Positions 20,370 through 30,607 of a stretch of DNA of 30,607 bases are shown piece after piece. The stretch is taken from assembly GCA_004151065.3 (NCBI GenBank), contig NWUY0300109963.1, forward strand, positions 1 through 30,607. Direction: 5' to 3'. Made by a program: the position numbers and the translations under genes. Source of the stretch: Larix sibirica (lineage: Eukaryota; Streptophyta; Pinopsida; Pinales; Pinaceae). The notes under the pieces are model-generated. The model saw only the letters and a list, made by a program, of their open reading frames with translations, did no database searches and had not been told where the DNA came from. How positions within the stretch are numbered: the first letter of the stretch is position 1; each line of letters starts with the position of its first letter.

Positions 20370-21066
20370 CTATCGAACCTTAAGAGGATATAAATGAATT
20401 ATTTGATTTGCTATAAAAAAATTATTCCTATGCTCAAAATGGTTAGAAAGAAGCGTTCCTAGGTCACCATAGTTTTGACATGTTAGAAGGTTAGGGAGGT
20501 ATGTATTGTAGGAAATATTTGGAAACTGTGATCTAATGTGGGTGTACGTAGGGCACTCTAATAGAAAGTGCCTTTCACCCTCAACACTCATAGTATCACA
20601 GAGATGGCAAATCCTTTCCACCCATGGTGTTTTAGGAGTTTTCGAGCGCCCTGTTTCACTATGAAGCTCACAAGAGTTCGTTATTATCTTGGTTATATTA
20701 AATTTTTTTTTCGAACTAGTTAAAACAAAGAAATACTTTTGATCTTCTAGATTAGGGTTAATGACCTCCTTATAGTATCTTAATTTTATTTTAACCTCTA
20801 AATATTCACCGCACCACAATTTATCCTTGAATTTAGATCTAATAATACTTTTAATATCATCACTATTTTGCAATAACATCTTCCTCAACTCCCCATGATT
20901 TATCAAAGAATTAGCATCTTTGTGCCAACATCACTTCAACCACATGTGGTTTTGACTAGAGTATGAAGCAATATTATGGAGCCTCTTGTATATCACGTTG
21001 TTTATATTTTTCTCGTACATCAAGTACTTGGTCATAGCTATGCTTTTAAATGGAGGAGAGGATAAC
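20370..21066 (-). pseudogene. LINE (non-LTR retrotransposon) ORF2 C-terminal fragment
   Basis: The minus-strand frame from 20906 to 20370 gives 178 residues ending in a stop. Its C-terminal half has a CCHC motif, C-H-L-C at residues 100-103, then EGERHFLLECPTY with His113 and Cys118, preceded by a HSETGR...P block and followed by I-R-S-Q-F. This is the zinc-binding-like C-terminal domain that follows reverse transcriptase in LINE ORF2 proteins. Upstream, the same frame continues beyond a TGA at 20931-20933 to about 21,066 (SIAMTKYLMYEKNINNVIYK), with stops further up. No reverse transcriptase catalytic motif (YxDD) is present, so the copy is 5'-truncated, as is usual for LINEs. The clade was not determined. 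Confidence 0.75.
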
Positions 21067-21227
21067 TACTATGAGGAGGATAGGATAGAGTGTAATGCCT
21101 TTAATTTTCAGATTATATGTTACTAAACACTTGTGAATTTTATCTATCATTATCCATAATTATCTAGAGATATTGCATCCCTAGTTATATGTCTACTTTA
21201 TTCCAATTATTTTTATAAGAAAGCATT

Positions 21228-21290
21228 CTATATTAAATTAATAGAAAATACATCAAGTACAAAACCAAAGTACCGATGGGAGACTTGTTA
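21228..21290 (-). mobile_element. Possible LINE 3' end (minus strand)
   Basis: On the minus strand the sequence reads TACTTTGGTTTTGTACTTGA, then a TTTTCTATTAATTTAATATA run and an AT-rich flank. The motif resembles the 3' tail of plant LINE elements and the plus-strand sequence at 22,526-22,572. No coding region is attached, so this is a tentative call. Confidence 0.3.
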
Positions 21291-21299
21291 CTTGAGGTC

Positions 21300-22525
21300 A
21301 ATCATTGATGAAGCTCATCCAGATTCTTGAGTAGTAGTCCAAAAAGCTAAAAAGTGTCCATCTGGGGCAGTCCTACCGTACATAGGGAAACCAAGACATT
21401 ATCCAATTGTCTAGCTAGATAATAACATAACTGGATTAAATAAGAAACAGTAACACAACCACTGAAACAGTTCATCTGAAAACCAAGACTAAGGACATAG
21501 ACAACCATAATTAAATATTATGAACCTGAGACACATTTTCATCCTTCTCCAACTACTGATGTGAAAGTTGAAGTGGAGTGTTGACATCATCAACCAAGTT
21601 GTCAAGTTTGGAGTGGATATTGTTGACATCATTACATATGGTATCTACCACTAGCCGAAATCCCACCTGGTTCTAGTTGTGTTCTTGCAAGAGACAACCA
21701 AGAAGGAGCTTCACAATCTAGTAAGGTTCCATACATTGACCTACCACCGCAACATTGTCATATGTTTCATGGCCTTGAATTTTAGCGATAAAAATAACCT
21801 CAACTTGATCAATTGCATTTCTAATGTGCCAGCCAGCATACCCCAAATGAATTGTCGCTCTAGCTAGTGTTGATGCATTCTTCCACCCCTTCGACACCTG
21901 GAACCCTATCTCAACATATTCCCCTCATTGTTATGTGTCTTTGTACAACCGTAGAGTATTCCCTAGAGCATCGAGAGGGGAATGCACACATGATTTATGC
22001 TCCAAGGGGATTTCCTTAAATATCTAGTGTCCAAACTTTCGAAAATAACCACACTTGAGATGAAGGGAACCGCATCATCATAATCCCAGACGCACAAGTA
22101 CCAGGTTCGATCCTTCACCATGAATATCGACGGTCTTTCCAAGACCACAAACTCTTGAATTGAATTTTCCATACAATATTTCATAACTAGATCCCCACGC
22201 GAACCCACTCCCATATCCTTCCACGGGATGTGGTCGTGTTGGGGGAGCCTCTCCAACTAATTCCGGAACTATGGCATAAGGATCTTGGGCACAACTCTCG
22301 TCCACATGTTAGGTAGGTCCTGTGTCTAGATTTTGTCATGTTATTTAGGAGTTGGTTTAGTCTGCAATGTCTTTGTGTTAATATTTTGTCTTGGTACATT
22401 ATCGGAATGGTTCCTTTTCTGATCTGTAATATGTCCTCATTTATGCTAGTAGATCAGATAGTCCTTAGTCTGCAAAGGTTTTGGTATTGTTATGGTCCTG
22501 GAGGTTTGATCTCTCGACCTCTTGA
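21300..22525. other. Unassigned, probably transposon-derived sequence
   Basis: GC content is higher than in the flanks. Short minus-strand frames at 21,963-22,399 show no recognised domain. Lying between two LINE-tail-like sequences, the stretch is probably relics of retroelements, but no reverse transcriptase, integrase or gag motif can be seen. Confidence 0.35.
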
Positions 22526-22601
22526 TTACACATGTACTGCTTTTTGGTTCTGTTGATATAATATAAAGTCCCTTCTTACTTACTATATATATATATATAT
22601 A
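22526..22601 (+). mobile_element. Possible LINE 3' end with (TA)n tail
   Basis: The plus strand reads TTTTTGGTTCTGTTGATATA followed by ATATAAAGTC, and ends close to a (TA)n run at 22584-22601. A simple-repeat tail after such a sequence fits a LINE 3' end. The associated coding part is not recognisable upstream. Confidence 0.35.
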
Positions 22602-23258
22602 AACATTTTCAAACATTTCCGTCTTAAAAATATTAATAATCTTTTCAATATTATAATATTTTTAATGTCTGAAAATAATTTCGTGAGAGGCGCATTTCTA
22701 TAGCCCAGGTGGGGGGAAAGTGTCCCTCTATCCAAAACATTAAATTAAAAAATGAAAAAAAAACTTATGTCGGCCATAAAAAATTTAAGTAAAAAAAATA
22801 AAAAGAATGCAAGCATCAGGTTGGTTAAATCAATATTATATAAATAAAATAAAACAAATATGGAAAGAACTAACAAAATAAATAATGAATACAAATTCTA
22901 CTCTACAGAAGAAGGAAAATTCGTGTTTGCGAAAACTCTGCTGAAGAAAAAATCCAGTTTGATCGGCTTTGCAGAAAGAAAACATTATGGCTCTATCTCT
23001 CGTAAAAAGACTGCATTTTCACCGACCTTACATGAAAAAGTGTAAATCCATTTTTTGAGTAAAAAAGTGAAAAAAAGGTTTGCACCTCAAGGGATTTGAT
23101 CCCTCTCGACACTTCATAAAACTGAAATTAGATAAATCTATACTAATTAATTAATACAATAATACATTTCAACCTTAAGCAATCCCAAAAAAACATTATC
23201 TTTCACATGTTAACACCCAGCCAATTGTTACTTTCTCATATTACAAAAAAAAAGACAA

Positions 23259-23432
23259 CGTTCACCTTTGTTGAACTATAAACTAACGAAATCAATATTA
23301 TTACATCAAAACTCATTATTATTATTATTATATTTACCACTTGCATCAATGTTCGTTAACTATAAACTAACGGAGTCAATATTAATACATTAGAACTCAT
23401 TATTATATTCACACTTACCACTTGCATAATGT
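23259..23432. repeat. Diverged tandem duplication, period 84
   Basis: AACTATAAACTAACG occurs at 23274 and 23358, each followed by similar TCAATATTA..ACATNA, AACTCATTATTAT and ACCACTTGCAT blocks. The first copy carries an ATT trinucleotide run. The copies differ by several substitutions and small indels. Confidence 0.7.
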
Positions 23433-23672
23433 TCCTCCAATATGAGTAGATATGGTGATGAGTAACCATGATAACCTAAATTATTTAATCATATCTTTTC
23501 ACTTAGTGTGATTATCTTCATCGTGCATAGTCATGGTAAATTAATAAATATTAAATTAAAATAAATATAATTTATTTATTCATAAAATAATATATTTAAT
23601 AAATATATATAAGCTAATCAATTGACAAAATTATATCATTAAGATTGAAGTTATATCTAATATGAATATAAA

Positions 23673-23800
23673 AATGTATTAAGTGAAAATAGGAATGTAT
23701 TAAGTGAAAATACGAATGTTGATTCACATATAAAATAGAGTGAATGACATCATTATTTATGGATATAAAGTGAATGACGTTATTATTCATGGATATAAAT
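23673..23800. repeat. Two adjacent short tandem repeats (periods 21 and 30)
   Basis: AATGTATTAAGTGAAAATA is repeated at 23673 and 23694 (period 21). A second pair, AGTGAATGAC followed by a CATTATT(T/C)ATGGATATA-like block, starts at 23739 and 23769 (period 30). Both look like replication-slippage products. Confidence 0.75.
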
Positions 23801-26179
23801 TTTATATTTATTGTTTCAGATACATTGGTATTTATAATTTTGAATAATTTTTTTATTGTATATTTTATGTCACTTTTAAGATGAAATAATGAAATGATTA
23901 TTTTATTCTAATAAATAAATCATAAAAATGGGTATATTTAGTTTTAAAATTTGGTTGCACTTAGTATGATGGAATGGTGCAACGGCACCTATACTGGGGT
24001 GGGGGTTCATAGGTCACAAGGTCCATTCTTGTGGGGGGACTAGGCTACTCTTGATTCCCGAGGGGAATAGCAGGGTGATGTAAAAAAAATAGTTACGCTA
24101 AAAAAGTATAATAAAGTGATACAAGGAAAAAAGAGCATTTTTGTTGTCATTATTTCAAAATGTCTCAATAATTAACCATATTTCCCTAGAATTATACCTA
24201 TGAACCTAACTTGTATACTTCATAGTAAATTGATTCAATGATAAAATTGTTTTGCAAAACATTACAAAGAATAGGCATTACATAAAAGCATGCCCACTAA
24301 AGCCTTTTTACTTGAAACCAACTTAAGAGTTGGTTTATCTATTTAGTTGGTCCCACTTCCATGTCACCACTCAAGCCTTGGCCTTGTTCCACTGTCTCCT
24401 CCTCTCTCACTGTAACTAATTCATATCAAAATGAACCAATGGATATATTGTGGGGAGGAGGGTTTGCTAATAACTGCATGGTTCTTCTACAAACATGCAA
24501 CCCATCTGTAAATTTGGAGTTTGTTTCCTACACAATGTCAAATATTGCTTCCATATTTTTCAGACTTTTTTTTAGCTTTCCATGAAGTCTGTAAATTCTT
24601 TTTCCTTTTTCATATGAGTTTCAAGTAAAAAAGAAGTACTAATAACATGCCTATCTTTGCCTATCTTTGTGTTGTGTTTCCGCATCCTTATACTCCTATT
24701 CTTATTTCCATGTTTTCCTAAATAGAAGAGATAATGTATCCCAAAATTCAGATATATTGCACTCATACCTACTCATACCCATACTCAATTATGTTATCTC
24801 ACAAAGTAACATTGGCCAAAATTACCATGGAAATTAGACATAACTCTAAAATAATTGAACAATACCCTTTACAATTCACTCTAGAAGCGAAGCTTAGACC
24901 AATTCCTTCTGGAATCACAATAGAGTCCACTCTCCTCCCCTTCTCTATTACAAGGACATCCACATTAGTGTCATTGGGATCTACACCCCATCTTCCTCCA
25001 TATAAAATGAGAAATTCAACACTAAGATTTATATAAGAGGAAGTGCAACCACTATAACACCTTTAGAGTATTTGCATATCAAATGTCCATCAAACCACAC
25101 CTCCCCTCCATCAACTACAAACACCAAACCTAATACAAGGGCCATATTCCCAATCTCCATGCAAATAAAACCACATTTACACCTTTATATTGTCTTCACT
25201 CCAATTTTAGTGCTCAACACAAATGAATGGGATATAGAGGTATGCCTACCAATGGGGAATTTATTGGTTATCAAGTCTCCAATCTCATGTTATGCCACTT
25301 TCCATTCTTAATCAAATGCATTTGAAATATGGTTATTGAGTAGATAATGGGAGGTGGGGTTGAATAATCCCTCACCCCATTTATCCTAACTTTTCCAACT
25401 TTGATTGATGCAGCTTCACTGGTTTTTAAGAGTATCAAGGTGTTATTAGCTCTCAAAAACTGGAATAATTCATTGATATCGTATGTTTTTGTCATCATCC
25501 GATCCCTTTGAATGAGTATACTCAATCTTATGTCTTACATAATAGATTGTGTGATAATTATATATACTAGAATATTAATAAAAAGTATCCCACCATTATG
25601 ATGATCTATTACTCCAATTTTTTTACAAAAATAAACTTTGATATAGTGCCATGCCTATGTTTTGTTATTTATTTCGATTGTAATACCAAGAAAAACTTAC
25701 TTTATGATCTCACCCAAGATCAATAATGCTCTCATCTACTTCTACCTCCCATGTATAAGTAACTATTAACATCCATTTAGTTGGAAATATGGTTAACGAA
25801 CGAAAATATAAAAATAAAATTTTTAATATAAATATATAAGTTTGTTAAAAAAAAATCACTGAAACCTCGATATATAAAAAAAATTCACTCAACCACTCAC
25901 ACAAATTAAATGCAAAATACAATAATTAACATAGGATTTCTTCATTATTTCATTACACATAGGATTTCTTCGTCAATTCATTACATTGATCATAATTCGT
26001 TTATAGAAATTTTTATCATATTTATATAATAAAACATAATATTTTAATGCAAATTTATTAAAATTTCTCAATAAGTTGTAGAGATTATAGGAAAAACTTA
26101 CAAAACAATATGTTTTAAAAAAAATGCACAATTCAATGAAACATGTAACTTATTTAAATATCTCAAGTTTTATTGAGTG

Positions 26180-26553
26180 AAATTAGGAGAAATTCAAAAT
26201 CGAAAGGAGTAGGAATGTGATGTCACTGTGTTTTTTTATTTTAATATTCATGTTTTATTTTATTGAGTGTTTTTTCTTTATTTTTTCAAATAAAAATCAC
26301 AGTGACATTTAAAGTTGGAATTTCAAATCCATTTTCAAATAAAAAGCAAAAGTTGGAATTTCAAATCCATTTTCAAATAAAAAGTATAGTGACTAAATGT
26401 TTGGTTCATTTTAAATCATTTTTTGATTGGTTTTGTTGTTTTGTCATTGTATTTGATGATAAAATTTTCCTGTGACCAGCAATTTTCCCATCAAATTTCA
26501 GTCTTGGTGACATCACATGCATAATCATTTCCATTCTGAATTTCTCCTAATTT
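26180..26553. mobile_element. MITE-like element with 47-bp terminal inverted repeats
   Basis: Left arm 26180-26226 and right arm 26507-26553 are inverted copies matching at about 40 of 47 positions without gaps. Each outer end reads AAATTAGGAGAAATTCA and each inner end ATGTGATGTCAC. The element is 374 bp long, AT-rich and non-coding, the form of a miniature inverted-repeat transposable element. No clear target-site duplication is visible next to the arms, so the superfamily is open. An internal inverted match (ATGTCACTGTG, with CACAGTGACAT at 26298-26308) and a 38-bp tandem repeat add structure. Confidence 0.75.
26311..26386. repeat. 38-bp tandem duplication inside the MITE-like element
   Basis: Two near-identical 38-bp units start with AAAGTTGGAATTTCAAATCC at 26311 and 26349. 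They may be a later slippage event that could mark a subfamily of this MITE. Confidence 0.85.
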
Positions 26554-29500
26554 GTAAAGCAAGCATGGATGCTTTTTCTAAATTTGATTTTTTTCATAAT
26601 CTAAATTTTAAGTTTTAAGTAAGAGAAATGAATTTCAATATATATTATATAGTTGTGATTAACTTTTAAGTTATTAGAAATTAACTTAATATATATTATA
26701 TATTTTATATAGTTGTTATGTATGAATATTTTTCTTATATATGTGATTTTTGTTTGGGGGAAAATATCATAATTCAAATTAATATTGCAAAATCTAAACC
26801 ATATTGTTCATTTTTATGAAGATTAAAATCTAAATCATCATATTGCATATGTATATGATGATTGGGTTCATCTTACATTAATAAGTGATCATACCAAATA
26901 TTCCATGTTACTTTATTTTGTACCAAATCTTAAATAGCTAATGGTGTATTACGAAAATCTATTTATTTATTTCTTATTTCAATCCATTGTATATTGTCAC
27001 ACTATCTTAACTAATGGTTTAGTGAAGAAAATATAGCTTTTTATTTCGTATTTCAGTCCATGGCATATTGTCATACTATCCACATCTATATTGTGTTGCA
27101 ATCAATTTTTTGTATTTTGGTGTCTATGTGCCTTATTTAATTAAATAAGTCATAAAGTAATATGATACTTCTTCTTTTAATAGTAGCATACCCATTTTTG
27201 CTAATGCGATAACATAAGGGGTTTGTGCCTTTATACCGATTTCATTCAACAAGAATCATTTGTAAACTATGTCAGTCACTGTATATTCCTTTTCCAAACA
27301 CTTAAACCCTATTACATTAAATCATCAATTCAAGATTGTAATCTTGTGAAATGCAGGCATTGGATGTGCATGATTAGCTCATTAACAATTTCTCTTATTC
27401 AATGGAAGAGTTTTGTTATTAAAAATATTCAACTATTTAAAAATAAGTTCACAAGTAAAACTAAACAAAAATAAAAGACTAGCTAAGCTATGGAAGCAAT
27501 ACATAAATATATCAAGCCTTTGTATTATCTTATACTGGAATTGCAATTGTTGAAATTACACATTATAGTATTTCATTCAATCTGAGGAATTAGAATGTTA
27601 GTGTAACAATACTCTAATAAACTCATTCAAAGGTAATCAAAGGATGAATATTTCCTATAATAAATCTACTAATTGAAATAATATAAAGAGATTACAAAGA
27701 ACCAAAATTGCTTCACTCTGGAAATGAAAGAAACAACTTTAAGAGTGAATAAGAGAAATTTTCTAAACAATAAATAAAAGAAACTAAGTAAGATTGCAAA
27801 TTTAGCCTTCCTAAACACTTGTAAATTCTTATCTTAAGACACTCCCTTAAACTAATATTTAGATGCAAACAAATTTACTATCAACTTCCTGAAAAGTGAA
27901 AATAAGCATCTACAAGATTGATTTACCTAAGAATATTCACCCTTGAATTATTAACCATTACATTTTGTAAGTGTAGAAATGCAGGTTACATTAGTGTGTT
28001 TAAAGTCACCTATTGTAAGAAATACTATATTTTCATTCGAGCAAGTTTAATCCAATGAGTATATGCTTATGTGTAAATATATATCCTATAGAAAGGGATA
28101 AAACATACCACATGACGATAAATAATAATAGCAAATGAAAACCACACTAGTACAAAAAAATAAGAAACAAAAAATAAAATAAGTGTGGCAATACCTCTGA
28201 AACAAGGGGCCCTCCTCCTTCAAAAGTACACCGTAGAGGCTAAATCAAAACCAAATGATATAGAAAATTACCAAACCATAAATCTAAAGGTGAACATATA
28301 TTACTTTTGGAAATTCACAAAGTACAATCAACATAATTTCAGATATGTCTCTTCCCATTAGCTATTCCTCACCTCTATTCATACATTGCCTTTTATAATT
28401 ATTACACAGTTCTAAAATGGAATTTCGATAACATCTCATCCTGCATATTTGATTAAGAGGGATCAATACATTTCAATCATGATCTATAACTAATACATCT
28501 CGTTCTATTTATGTTGGTTCAAGAAGATTGTACATTCCTCCTATGATTTTGCACAATGATTTCATGACACCTTGCATGAAATTGTCTATAGATACTTGTT
28601 CTATTGGTCTGGAAACTGGTTATGTTGAATCAAAACTACAACCTTCTCCTAAGTTGACCCTAGATCTGATCAGTCCTTCCCATTGTCTTAGATGATTATA
28701 TTCAACAATTGAAAGGAACCTAAGTATCTTCATGACATGTATAATACCTCCCAAGTTTCCGACTCTAGATCCATCTTGCGCTACTACCCAAAACAAAGGT
28801 GTTTACAATAACGTATATTTCTTGTAATAGATAGTTGTTAACATTTCAAAAATGATTTTAACTTTATTTAAGCACCAAATAATAGGAAATAACAATTAAA
28901 AACAACCATAATACATGATATGCTTATATTTTTCATATCTTGCAAGATTCATATGGATTTGGATGAAAGATAATAAATTTGGTCAAAAAGGAAATGTTAA
29001 TTGTCCAAAAAGAAATCAATTAATAGTAAAAAAAGGACAAAATGAGGGTCCAAAATCTCCCCCATGCCAAGGATGTTACATTTCCTCGTGCAACTAGATT
29101 ACTCCTCTTCTTGCAAGATAAGATATACATTGTTGCACTAGTAGGAAAGATGACCAAATTCTGTGTCTATGCAATATCCTAAGCACCTGTCAATTGATGT
29201 CCATACTATCATTTCATCAAATTCATTCCAATGCTAAGAAATCATGTAAGCCTTTCTGGCACACCAAAATAGTAAGAAGTAGATCTTAAGCCCGATCCAC
29301 CTAGTCACGTTTATTCCGAAGGAATTGATGTACAATACCAAGTCAGAGATAGACATAACAGAGGATGATCCATCGAACCATTCTGTTGTAAAGACCTTGG
29401 TAGTAATTTCCACCTCTCTTGGGAAGAGACTACAATATCCATGGCATGTTTATCCTAGATCTCCTCAAAATTATGTATGGCCAAACTTTGGTTACTTCTG

Positions 29501-30607
29501 TATATCTTCACTCTACCAGAATCAATTAAGAAATCCTTATGATTTTTAATAACTTATTCAAGTACCAGATGCTCACTTCTTACTATCATACCTAAGAATT
29601 TTTCACATTGCTCATAGAGATCCATGTCCTTTTTCCACTTAACTTGATTCTTCACAAAAGGGGGAAAATCCCTATGTTATATGTCCCCAACTACAAGATT
29701 GGGATTCCACTTTGTCTCTTCTTTTAAAAAGTAGTTGAATTGATATAATTCAAAAAATAGTTTTTTGTCTCCTTCAGAAGAATCGTAATACATTCCGATA
29801 CAATAAAAAATGATATTAACTTCATGTTGTTTTCCTACAACAATCCTCTTCATCCTCAATTATGTCCATCCTCCATGTAGTTATATGGAATATACTCTTG
29901 CAGGGAAACTGCAAGACAAGGCTTATAAGGAAAATCCACCTATTCTTTGAACTTCACTTTCTTTAATCTTTAATCATTGTGTAATTCCCTATATCTTTAA
30001 TATCCATTTATTTATTCTTCGAGATGTTGAGCTATCCATTGTTCCTACATTCTTTGGGTTTCATTCTTGTATTGTTCTTTATAAATAAGCAATAAATCAT
30101 ACAATTCTTCTTTACCTTCCTACTAAATGACACTAAGTTTGACTGAAGTTATGGCCAAAGTGTTGGTTAATATGTCATCAAGGATTTGATTCATGATTTT
30201 TTGGGTGTATCTCATACGTTTCACATCGGATTCTATAGGCCTGGAAGTTGGTGTAGGAGAAAATACTGCTTCTGAAGCTATTGCTAAAATTTCCAACTTG
30301 GTATTAGGTTTCACATCACTATTCTTCATGATTAGTTTGATTTTCATTTGTTGGATTACTTTGGACATACCCAGATTCACTATGACACAAACCAAAAAAC
30401 CCTAACATACTGGCCCTTTCGGTAATGTCTACGAGCAGACAATGTTTCACCCAAAGAACCTATGGGAGCTGCAAGAACCAAGATTCTGTAGCAGTGAAGG
30501 GGAATATGCTCTGTTTTAATGCAATATCCATTAATCGTAATTCAACAATTATGTATTAATCCATGTTGTGGAAACAATTGCACAAGTGCACTCTTCCACT
30601 TGGTAAG
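26554..30607. other. Gene-free AT-rich stretch
   Basis: No convincing gene is seen on either strand. A diverged duplication of about 40 bp occurs at 26,967 and 27,041 (shared core CATATTGTCA or TATATTGTCAC). The last 2 kb (28,500-30,600) is somewhat less AT-rich and could be an old retroelement on the minus strand, with frames at 30,123-30,395 and 29,677-29,859, but no diagnostic motif was found. Confidence 0.5.

Larger units (their letters stand above)
22602..26179. other. Gene-free AT-rich stretch
   Basis: No recognisable gene is present. It holds minisatellite-like duplications (listed separately) and a GC-richer patch at about 23,975-24,080 containing GGGGGTTCATAGGTC, which weakly recalls a tRNA-derived SINE promoter box but was not called. 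The short frames at 22,860, 24,361 and 24,734 show no domain. Confidence 0.55.

Noticed and set aside
23975-24080. GC-richer patch with a GGTTCATAGGTC-like box as a tRNA-derived SINE
   Set aside because: Only a weak match to a B box, no convincing A box at the right distance, no poly(A) tail or target duplication.
30123-30405. Overlapping 90- and 70-codon frames near the right edge as a gene
   Set aside because: They lie on opposite strands of the same DNA and show no domain; a retroelement relic is possible but unsupported.

Overview
The window looks like a gene-poor, repeat-rich, AT-rich nuclear region of a plant, probably a seed plant with a large genome. The species cannot be fixed from the sequence; a gymnosperm is possible but unproven. 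The evidence is: a decayed rolling-circle transposon of the Helentron/Helitron2 type, a spliced replication protein A (RPA)-like gene with a GT-AG intron, the 3' end of a LINE retrotransposon, a MITE-like element, and almost no other convincing coding sequence. No rRNA, tRNA, CRISPR array or bacterial-type operon was seen.

Layout. 1-150 holds a nested palindromic cluster. 150-5,313 is T-rich, gene-free sequence with several short tandem duplications; a polypyrimidine tract and AG at 5,312-5,313 may be a 3' splice site into the transposon gene. 5,314-11,316 (+ strand) is the transposon core. In order it holds an OTU-like cysteine-protease domain, a paired-cysteine region with the conserved N-terminal segment of Helitron proteins, a Rep (HUH/two-tyrosine) nuclease domain, a PIF1-type helicase and an endonuclease/exonuclease/phosphatase (EN) domain. 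The reading frame is broken by many stops and frameshifts, so this copy is a pseudogene. 11,939-12,823 encodes a 226-residue RPA-like OB-fold protein whose two exons join in frame and remain open. A zinc-finger fragment at about 13,640-13,785 resembles the RPA1 C-terminal domain.

13,800-20,300 has no recognisable gene but contains structural signals: a Helitron-type terminus on the minus strand at 14,595 and a strong hairpin at 20,040-20,079. 20,370-21,066 (minus) is a LINE open reading frame 2 C-terminus with a CCHC zinc-binding motif. 21,230-22,600 has two outward-facing sequences that look like LINE 3' ends. 22,600-30,607 is very AT-rich with minisatellite-like duplications and a 374-bp MITE-like element at 26,180-26,553; no gene was recognised there.

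How the parts work together (known of the families, inferred here): in an active Helentron the Rep domain nicks and joins DNA, the PIF1 helicase unwinds it, and an RPA-like protein may bind the single-stranded intermediate. The OTU and EN domains are hallmarks of the Helentron/Helitron2 branch. The contrast between a badly decayed RepHel-EN gene and an intact RPA-like frame beside it is the most interesting feature of the window.
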